Assembly: GCA_035517695.1 (NCBI GenBank)
Contig: DATIYI010000372.1
Location: 1 to 14,596 of the forward strand
Source: DATFVJ01 sp035517695
GTDB taxonomy: Bacteria > Actinomycetota > Actinomycetes > Streptosporangiales > Streptosporangiaceae
Length of the DNA stretch: 14,596 nt
Direction of reading: 5' to 3'
Made by a program: the position numbers and the translations under genes. The notes beneath the pieces were generated by a model. The model ran no database searches, was not told where the DNA came from, and saw only the letters and a program-made list of their open reading frames with translations. Below, in pieces: positions 5,868 through 11,395 of the stretch (its first letter is position 1; each line of letters opens with the position of its first letter).

Positions 5868-6557
5868 ATGACCCTGCGGGCCAGATTCTTCGCCATGACA
5901 TACGACCACCAGATGGCCAAGACCGAGAAGGCCGGGTTGCGCGCCTTCCGCCAGGGCCTGCTCGCCGGCGCCAACGGCCACGTGCTTGAGGTCGGCAGCG
6001 GGACCGGGGCGAACCTGCCCTGCTACGGACCCGCGGTCCAGTCACTGACAATGACAGAGCCCCAGCCTCCGATGCTGCGCCGCCTGCAGCGCAAAATCCG
6101 CGACCAAGCCCCCGCCACCAAAGTCCTGCGCGCGCCGGCCGAGGATCTTCCGTTCGATGACCACACCTTCGACGTAGCGGTCTCCACGCTGGTGCTGTGC
6201 GGGGTCGACGATCAGCCGAGGGCGCTGCGGGAACTGCGCCGGGTGCTGCGGCCCGGTGGTCAGCTCCTGTTCATCGAGCACGTGCGTTCCGACGACCCAA
6301 GCAGGGCCCATTTGCAGGACCGGATGAACTGGATCAACAGGCTCGTCGTCTGCTGCGACTGTAACCGCCGCACGCTTGGCTCCATCCAGGAAGCCGGCTT
6401 CACCATCACGCGGGTCGAGCACACGACGCTGCCGAAGGCCCCTAAGTTCGTCAGCCCAGCCATCATGGGCAGCGCAAGCCGCTATCCGCCTGATCCGAGC
6501 GGGGTAGGCGCCATCGCGGTCGACCACCGTGATGAGCGCGCCGCCCATGGCGGCTAG
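5868..6557 (+). CDS. Class I SAM-dependent methyltransferase
   Basis: A 229-aa protein, ATG 5868, with a weak AGAGGC upstream. Motif I, Val-Leu-Glu-Val-Gly-Ser-Gly-Thr-Gly (residues 39-47), binds SAM; the acidic residue after strand 2 is Glu64. A Arg-Ala-Pro-Ala-Glu-Asp-Leu-Pro-Phe block (88-96) precedes Phe-Asp-Val-Ala-Val-Ser (101-106) and Leu-Arg-Pro-Gly-Gly-Gln-Leu-Leu-Phe-Ile-Glu-His (127-138). This is the UbiE/METTL7-like Methyltransf_11 plan. A Cys-Cys-Asp-Cys-Asn segment (162-166) before the last helix recalls the Cys/Asn block of relatives. The last ~25 residues do not look conserved, but a 7-base-arm hairpin overlaps the stop codon, supporting this 3' end. The methyl acceptor cannot be told from sequence. 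Divergent from the LuxR/HD regulator, which may control it. Confidence 0.85.
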   Translation: MTLRARFFAMTYDHQMAKTEKAGLRAFRQGLLAGANGHVLEVGSGTGANLPCYGPAVQSLTMTEPQPPMLRRLQRKIRDQAPATKVLRAPAEDLPFDDHTFDVAVSTLVLCGVDDQPRALRELRRVLRPGGQLLFIEHVRSDDPSRAHLQDRMNWINRLVVCCDCNRRTLGSIQEAGFTITRVEHTTLPKAPKFVSPAIMGSASRYPPDPSGVGAIAVDHRDERAAHGG

Positions 6558-6577
6558 CAGGCCTGGCAGGGGCCTGC
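6557..6577 (+). terminator. Hairpin at the end of the methyltransferase gene
   Basis: GCAGGCC (6557-6563) and GGCCTGC (6571-6577) pair perfectly around a 7-base loop, starting on the last base of the TAG stop. There is no U tract, as is common for actinobacterial terminators. Confidence 0.5.
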
Positions 6578-6937
6578 GCAGCGTGAGCCCAGGTCCTATA
6601 CGGCTCCGGGGTGGCGGCCGCGAGCACCTGGCGCGTGCCTTGGCCGAACTCCGCCAGCTTCGGCTCACCCGGATCCCCCGGCCAGATGGCGACACCGACG
6701 CTCCCGCAAGGTCCTGCCAAGGCCGCGTGGTGGCAGGTCTGAGCTTCTCAGATGCCTATACCTTGTCAAGATACTCGTGCGTGCATGATTGCGGGCAAAC
6801 CGCTGTTGACCTGCATGTTCACCTGCAACGGGCGATGTAAAACCGTTCCGTGCGGGCAGGGTTGAAGGTGCGGCGCGCCGTGCCAACTAGGTGAATCACG
6901 GGGAAGCCTGCGCGGAGCGCCCGAACGGGGGCATGTT
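6558..6937. other. 380-base intergenic region upstream of the DUF3068 gene, with hairpin and palindrome
   Basis: Besides the terminator-like hairpin at its left end it holds a second stem-loop, TCTGAG-ctt-CTCAGA (6738-6752), lengthened by GGC/GCC outside a small bulge (6732-6756). Immediately after comes an imperfect 15-base palindrome (6759-6773), listed separately, and then the directly repeated heptamer ACCTGCA (around 6809-6827). No frame here looks coding. The promoter of the DUF3068 gene must lie in its right half; TTGACC (6806-6811) is a -35 candidate without a good -10. Confidence 0.5.
6759..6773. promoter_or_regulatory. Candidate operator palindrome
   Basis: TAcCTTGtCAAGaTA is a 15-base palindrome centred on 6766 with one mismatched pair. 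Its core CTTG-t-CAAG is perfect. It has the size and AT content of winged-helix repressor operators (MarR- or TetR-like), standing out in a GC-rich region. The minus strand also reads TTGACA (6764-6769), a perfect -35 hexamer, but with no -10 at the right distance. The regulator is unknown and none is encoded next to it. Confidence 0.35.
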
Positions 6938-7990
6938 ATGCGCAAAACCGCGATCTCCTGCGGTGTGGTTGGGGTGATCTTCCTTGTCGCCGCGGCGCTG
7001 CTCGCATTCTGGATAACCCCCGATCTCGTCGCCCGCCTGCCGAGCGACTCCAACACCACCAGAACCTACGACGGCCAGATTCGCAGCCTCGTCGACCCCG
7101 TGGCGTTGAAGCAGGGCAACTTCGCCGCGGCGGTAAAGCTCGGGCTCGCGCAGACGCTGCGTCGGCAGGTCCAGGTGCTGCAGACGTCGGGCAACACCGC
7201 GCTGGTACAAGACGCGAGAACGGCCACCGCCTCCGGTCAGCAGATCGGCGCGATCACCTCGCAGTACGCCGTCGACAGGCGCAGCCTCGAGGCGACGGCT
7301 AGTCATCCGGACAGCTGGACCGTCACCGACGCCAAGGGGCTCACGGTCAACTGGCCGTTCGGGGCGAAACAGCAGAACTACACCGGCTGGGTCGACTTCA
7401 CCCAAACGACCACTCAGTTGAGGTACGTCAGGCAGGAGCAGCACGGCGGCGTGAACACCTACGTGTATCAGTCGGCCGTCCCGGCCACGTTGATCAAGAA
7501 TCCCCAAGTGCTGCGGGGGCTGCCGGCGGCGCTGCCTGTCACCGTGCTCGAGGGGGCCGGCAAGGCTGGACTGATTCCGCCGAGCCTGCTCACAAGCCTT
7601 GCGCAAGTATTCCCGCATGCGGCCCAGATCCCGCTCGGCTATACGTACGAGAGCACGAGCACCTACTGGGTCGCACCGGCCACCGGGATCGTTGTCGACG
7701 TCAACACCAGCGAGCAGCAGGTGGGTGGCGTGGCAATCCCAGGCGGAAAGATCATTCCAGTGCTACCTGTGCTCGTCGACAGCTATAAGGGCAGCCAGGC
7801 CAGCGTGCAGGCGGCCGCAACCGACGCGAAGAACGGCAGCAACACCATCCAGACCGTCGGCACGACGGTGCCGATCGTGGCAGCCGTCGTCGGGTTTGTG
7901 CTCGTCGTCATCGCCATCATCCTCTGGCTGCGCGGCCGCAGACGCGGGGCTGCTGAGGTGACGCCGCCGCCCGCCGACGTGGCCGCCTGA
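6938..7990 (+). CDS. DUF3068 (PorA-family) membrane-anchored protein
   Basis: A 350-aa protein, ATG 6938 with a GGGGG run about 7 bases upstream. It has an N-terminal hydrophobic segment (residues about 5-26), a long extracytoplasmic domain (about 30-305) rich in Thr, Val and Gln, and a second membrane helix (311-331) followed by Arg-Gly-Arg-Arg-Arg and a short cytoplasmic Pro-rich tail. The N-terminal anchor, a Val-Asp-Arg-Arg-Ser segment, the Gly-Trp-Val-Asp-Phe-Thr-Gln block, Tyr-Val-Tyr-Gln and the Ala-Pro-Ala-Thr-Gly-Ile-Val-Val-Asp-Val block are what I expect of DUF3068 proteins, which are found in actinobacteria and have no settled biochemical role. Length is in the normal range. It is monocistronic and converges on the DUF58 operon. 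Confidence 0.85.
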   Translation: MRKTAISCGVVGVIFLVAAALLAFWITPDLVARLPSDSNTTRTYDGQIRSLVDPVALKQGNFAAAVKLGLAQTLRRQVQVLQTSGNTALVQDARTATASGQQIGAITSQYAVDRRSLEATASHPDSWTVTDAKGLTVNWPFGAKQQNYTGWVDFTQTTTQLRYVRQEQHGGVNTYVYQSAVPATLIKNPQVLRGLPAALPVTVLEGAGKAGLIPPSLLTSLAQVFPHAAQIPLGYTYESTSTYWVAPATGIVVDVNTSEQQVGGVAIPGGKIIPVLPVLVDSYKGSQASVQAAATDAKNGSNTIQTVGTTVPIVAAVVGFVLVVIAIILWLRGRRRGAAEVTPPPADVAA

Positions 7991-8006
7991 CAAGCATCGG
8001 GCGGCC
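7981..8006. terminator. Shared hairpin between convergent DUF3068 gene and DUF58 operon
   Basis: GGCCGCC (7981-7987) and GGCGGCC (8000-8006) are perfect inverted copies with a 12-base loop. The left arm overlaps the last codons of the DUF3068 gene. It lies just past the stop of the membrane-protein gene of the opposing operon (8028), so it could terminate transcription from both sides. Confidence 0.5.
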
Positions 8007-8027
8007 GAGTGATCTGGGCCTGGCGGT

Positions 8028-8570
8028 TCAGCGGCGGCGGGGCAGCAGCAGTAGCGGGGCGGCGGCGATTCCGAGCGCTGGGAGCACCCCGACGGCCCGT
8101 AGCCACAGCCAGCCCGGCCCGTGCTCGCCGAGCAGGACCGTCACCGCGGCCAGCGGCAACGCCACGCCGAGGGTCACGCCGAGCCGTCGCGCTTGGATGC
8201 CGAACAACTCCCGCTCGACGCCCGCCCGCACGGGGACGGTGGTTGCTAGGGCGTACAGCGTGTGGATGACCCAAAGGGCCGCCCCGAGGCCTAACGCGCC
8301 TGCCAGCCGTGCCGGTGATCCCGCCGGTGCTGAGGCGACCGCGTAGGCGGCGGCGAGCAGCGCCAGTGTGCCGCCCGTCCACGGCCACGCCGTGGCGACC
8401 GCGCTGAGGACGCCCGCGAACGCTGCCAGCGCCGCCAGGACGTCGACGCTGGGGGCCGGGTTGGCGGCGATAATCGCCACACCGGTGACCAGGGTCAGGC
8501 CGAATGCGGCTGCCCGGATGCCGAGGGCGGCGCGGGATATCCCGAGCCTGCGGAGCGTGGGAAACCTCAT
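8028..8570 (-). CDS. Six-helix integral membrane protein, last gene of the MoxR/DUF58 operon
   Basis: A 180-aa protein starting at ATG 8570, which overlaps the TGA of the DUF58 gene (ATGA), so the two are translationally coupled. Hydrophobic segments are visible at about residues 17-37, 43-62, 66-82, 88-110, 129-147 and 155-176, rich in Ala, Leu, Val and Gly, with a basic start (Arg-Arg-Leu-Gly) and a basic end (Pro-Arg-Arg-Arg). A Glu-Arg-Glu-Leu-Phe-Gly segment sits in the long loop between helices 4 and 5. I do not recognise a named family. Membrane proteins in this position are usual in MoxR/DUF58 operons, so it probably forms part of the same membrane complex. Confidence 0.8.
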   Translation of the reverse strand: MRFPTLRRLGISRAALGIRAAAFGLTLVTGVAIIAANPAPSVDVLAALAAFAGVLSAVATAWPWTGGTLALLAAAYAVASAPAGSPARLAGALGLGAALWVIHTLYALATTVPVRAGVERELFGIQARRLGVTLGVALPLAAVTVLLGEHGPGWLWLRAVGVLPALGIAAAPLLLLPRRR

Positions 8571-9832
8571 CGCAACGCCGGCCTCGGGGCGGCGGCCAGC
8601 CGAGCGAGATCGTGCAACACGGCGTCCACGCTGCCGGGGCCGTCCCACCGCACGACGGGCACGCCCAGGTCGCCGAGCCGTGCGATCAGCAGCTGCCGTT
8701 CGAGCAGCCAGAGCCGCCGTGCCACCTCGCCGGCCCGGTCCTCGGCGTCGGGCAGGGTGTCCACCGCGAGCACGGTCACGCCGCGGCGCCGCAGCACCGC
8801 GAGATGAGCTGCCGCCTGCTCGTCGAGCAGCGGCGTAAGCGCGATGACAAGCGCGCGAGTAGTTCGCAGGCTGGCTAGCCATCCCGTGGCCGCAGGCGCC
8901 GCGGCGGAGAGTGGCGGGCTGACGTCCAGCAGCCATTCGCGGGCCCTGGCGAGCTGACTGCGACCGGCCGCGGGCTCGAGTGTGCGGTTCTCCCCGCCGT
9001 ACTCGACCAGCCCGACGGTGTCACCGGCGGCGAGATAATGCTCGGTGATTCCTGCGGCGAGCCGCACCGCGACGTCGAGGATGGCTGACCCAGGAGCGCC
9101 GACGTTGTGCAGCGAGTCGATGACGACGAGCACCTCGGCGGCGCGGTCCGTGCGCGTCGCATTAACGTGCAGATCCCCGGTTCGCAGGCTGGCGCGCCAG
9201 TTAATCCGGCGTGGCCGGTCACCAGGGCCGAATGGCCGTGTGCCCGCGAACTCAACGCCCGGCCCGGCAACACGGGAACGGTGCCCGCCCGCGTAGGCAA
9301 CGGTCCGCCGCACGGCTTCGCCGGCCTGGAAAGACTCGATCGCCGGCATAACGGTAACCGCGACAGGCGGCACGCCGACAAGCGGAGCGCTCTGGCTGAG
9401 CAGCCCGGCGCCGTAACCGCGCACGACGACGGGTCCGATGTGTTTCCTTCCCCGGTGGCCGGCCCGCAGGCGCAGATGCACGGTGGCCGGTGCGCCCGCG
9501 GCCACGGACGTCACCCGTAGCAGGGGCGGCCCGGCCGCGAGGAATGTCGGCGCGGCAAGAGCGATCCGCACCGCGTCCAGATCGGTGTCGGCGCTGAGGG
9601 TGACGGTCGCGTCGATCACGTCGTGTTCGCGGATCTGGACCGCCGACAGGCGCGGGGTGGTCCTCGGCGGCCGGGCGTGTACCCGGCCTGCGGCAAGCAC
9701 CAGGCCGATGAGGAAAGGCGCGGCGAGCGCGACCAGGTCGGCCCGGCCGGTTGCGAGCCCGGCGACCACCAGGCCGGCGGCGAGGACAGCGCAGCGGCTC
9801 GCCGCTGTCGTCGGGCTCAGGACCGGCTCCAC
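8567..9832 (-). CDS. DUF58 domain protein
   Basis: Taken from GTG 9832, the protein is 421 aa, the usual size of the family. Two membrane helices lie near the N-terminus (about residues 12-29 and 32-49). A beta-rich region follows (about 70-165). The DUF58 core is clear: Gly-Pro-Gly-Val-Glu-Phe (190-195), Arg-Pro-Phe-Gly-Pro-Gly-Asp (199-205) and Arg-Arg-Ile-Asn-Trp-Arg-Ala-Ser (208-215). Then Glu-Val-Leu-Val-Val-Ile-Asp-Ser begins the von Willebrand A-like fold. DUF58 proteins pair with MoxR ATPases, which lie directly upstream here. No stop separates this frame from the displaced MoxR C-terminus; the open frame extends to 10285. The start is therefore a choice: GTG 9832 is the first in-frame start codon before the first helix, with only a distant GGGGGG upstream. 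ATGA overlap with the downstream membrane-protein gene. Confidence 0.85.
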   Translation of the reverse strand: MEPVLSPTTAASRCAVLAAGLVVAGLATGRADLVALAAPFLIGLVLAAGRVHARPPRTTPRLSAVQIREHDVIDATVTLSADTDLDAVRIALAAPTFLAAGPPLLRVTSVAAGAPATVHLRLRAGHRGRKHIGPVVVRGYGAGLLSQSAPLVGVPPVAVTVMPAIESFQAGEAVRRTVAYAGGHRSRVAGPGVEFAGTRPFGPGDRPRRINWRASLRTGDLHVNATRTDRAAEVLVVIDSLHNVGAPGSAILDVAVRLAAGITEHYLAAGDTVGLVEYGGENRTLEPAAGRSQLARAREWLLDVSPPLSAAAPAATGWLASLRTTRALVIALTPLLDEQAAAHLAVLRRRGVTVLAVDTLPDAEDRAGEVARRLWLLERQLLIARLGDLGVPVVRWDGPGSVDAVLHDLARLAAAPRPALR

Positions 9833-10923
9833 GTGGACCCGGTGCCCCCCGCGGAGCCAGCCGGTGCGGTGGCATGGCAGCGCGGCGGTCGCCGGGACAG
9901 CGACGTCCCCGAGGGTTGCGCGCACGACGTCGTCGCCGCTTGTTCGCCGCAGGAAGGTCTCTGGGCGCAAGGTCAGCCGGTGACATGGGGCAGCGACCGC
10001 GACCGCCTTGACGTCGTCGGGGGTGACGTAGTCTCTGCCGCTGGTGACCGCGAGCGCGCGCGAGCAGAGCATCAGGGCGAGCGCGCCGCGTGTGACGCAC
10101 CGACAAGTACGTCGGAGCGGCTGCGTGTCGCGGCGGCAAGCTTGACCATGTACCTGCCCACGCTGGCTTCGACTTCGACCCGCTCGACCGCCGCCTGCAG
10201 GGCGAGCAACCCGGCCGTGCCGGCGACCGGGTCCAGCCTGATCTCCTCCTGGCGTCGGCCGATACGGCGGGAAAGCACGTCCCACTCCTGTTCGGGTTCA
10301 AGGTAGCCAAACGACACCCGGAGCAGGAACCGGTCGAGCTGTGCTTCAGGTAACTGGTAGGTGCCCTCGTACTCGATCGGGTTCGCGGTCGCGAGCACGA
10401 TGAACGGCGGATCGAGGCGGCGGGTGACACCTTCCACGGTCACCTGCCGTTCCTGCATCGCCTCGAGCAGCGCGGCCTGGGTGCGCGGCGGGGTCCGGTT
10501 CACCTCGTCGGCCAGCAGCAGGTTGGTGAAAAGCGGGCCTGGCCTGAAGTCGAACTCCGACCTGCGCTGATCGTAGATGAAGGAGCCCGTGACGTCTGCG
10601 GGAAGCAGGTCAGGGGTGAACTGAAGCCGGCGGAAGCCGAGGCCGAGAGTCTGCGCGAACGACCGCGCCGTCAACGTCTTGCCCAGCCCTGGCAAGTCTT
10701 CGAGCAACACATGGCCACCCGCGAGCACCGCGGCGAGTATCAGCCTTAACTGCTCGCGCTTGCCGACTACCGCTTGACCGACCCGGTCGAGCACATCTGC
10801 GCAGCGCGCACTGGCGTCGGCCACGGTCAATTGCTCGGGGCCAGGCTGCCCGGTTCCCAACTGCTCGGAGCCAGCACGGTCGTTGGAAACCGGGGTCGTG
10901 CCCTGCCGCAGGCGGCTGTGCAC
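9833..10923 (-). pseudogene. MoxR-family AAA+ ATPase, interrupted by one single-base frameshift
   Basis: With GTG 10923 as start the first frame gives Walker A Asp-Leu-Pro-Gly-Leu-Gly-Lys-Thr (residues 76-83), the Gln-Phe-Thr-Pro-Asp-Leu-Leu-Pro-Ala-Asp block (101-110), Walker B Leu-Leu-Leu-Ala-Asp-Glu (135-140), sensor Ala-Thr-Ala-Asn-Pro-Ile-Glu (178-184) and Leu-Asp-Arg-Phe (196-199). This frame stops at 10072. The conserved C-terminal lid (Arg-Gly-Ala-Leu-Ala-Leu-Met, then Gly-Arg-Asp-Tyr-Val, Asp-Asp-Val-Lys-Ala, His-Arg-Leu-Thr-Leu-Arg-Pro-Glu) continues in the next frame from about 10090. One missing base near 10089-10094 accounts for this; restoring it yields Gly-Ala-Ser-Pro-Arg-Gly. 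Corrected length is about 364 aa. MoxR ATPases act as chaperones for DUF58/VWA partners. The N-terminal start is uncertain, since no good ribosome binding site was found. Either a sequencing indel or a real lesion; an intact gene is likely on biological grounds. Confidence 0.8.
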
Positions 10924-11302
10924 CAGGCACGCGCAGCCGCCTGAAGACGTGACCTGTGAGCACAAGCACGGCGATGAGGCCGACGGTCCCGTACGCCGAG
11001 AGCCTCCGGGGCCGTCGCGGTCGCGGGCGCGGATCCTCGCTCGATGCCGTCGACGCCCGCTGCGGCGGCAGGGTGACCGGATGCAGAGCGGGTCTGGTCG
11101 GGGTGGGCGACCGAAGCAGGCTGCGCGGACGGGCCGCTCGCCTAGAGGTGATCAGTGGTCCGGCGCCTGCCGCGGCACCAGCCACGATGAGGACGGCGGC
11201 GGCAGCAGGGACCAGCCAGCCGGTGCTGCCCGCCCGCGCCGCCACGCCTGGCCTCCCCGCTGCAGATCGCAGAAAACCGCTCAGGATCCCCGTACAGACC
11301 AC
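10610..11302 (-). CDS. Small putative membrane protein upstream of MoxR; 3' end unclear
   Basis: GTG 11302 is preceded by GGGGAAGGA with a short 4-base spacer. The first ~140 codons look real: a hydrophobic helix at residues about 29-51 (Ala/Val/Gly-rich, after Trp-Leu-Val-Pro), a Pro/Arg/Ser-rich linker with Leu-Leu-Arg-Ser-Pro-Thr-Pro-Thr, and a second helix at about 104-120 followed by Arg-Arg-Leu-Arg. Small two-helix proteins occur upstream of MoxR/DUF58 pairs. The frame then stays open to 10610, running over 300 bases into the MoxR gene in another frame, which is not credible. The true end is probably near 10880-10930, and a further frameshift may hide its stop. No named family recognised. 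Confidence 0.4.
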   Translation of the reverse strand: MVCTGILSGFLRSAAGRPGVAARAGSTGWLVPAAAAVLIVAGAAAGAGPLITSRRAARPRSLLRSPTPTRPALHPVTLPPQRASTASSEDPRPRPRRPRRLSAYGTVGLIAVLVLTGHVFRRLRVPGAQPPAAGHDPGFQRPCWLRAVGNRAAWPRAIDRGRRQCALRRCARPGRSSGSRQARAVKADTRRGARGWPCVARRLARAGQDVDGAVVRADSRPRLPPASVHP

Positions 11303-11395
11303 TAAATCCTTCCCCGCATCCTCGCGGCGAACCAGGTGGGCGCGAGTGCCCTCGCTTTGGCGCTGGCGGTAAGTAGGAGGCACGATAGAGCGGCC

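Noticed and set aside
6463..6720. 85-aa minus-strand open frame overlapping the end of the methyltransferase
   Set aside because: No ribosome binding site or recognisable family, and it opposes the methyltransferase 3' end and the hairpin that supports it.
8567..10285. 572-aa reading of DUF58 with a long N-terminal extension
   Set aside because: Its first ~50 codons are an out-of-frame reading of MoxR, and the next ~100 are the displaced MoxR lid and linker. Reported instead as DUF58 from 9832 plus a frameshifted MoxR.
9252..10430. 392-aa minus-strand open frame
   Set aside because: Arg/Pro-rich shadow of the MoxR and DUF58 genes in another frame.
11336..11395. Upstream start for the helicase giving 20 more residues
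   Set aside because: The extra residues are low-complexity Ala/Leu then Arg, and the family N-terminus begins at the ATG at 11396.
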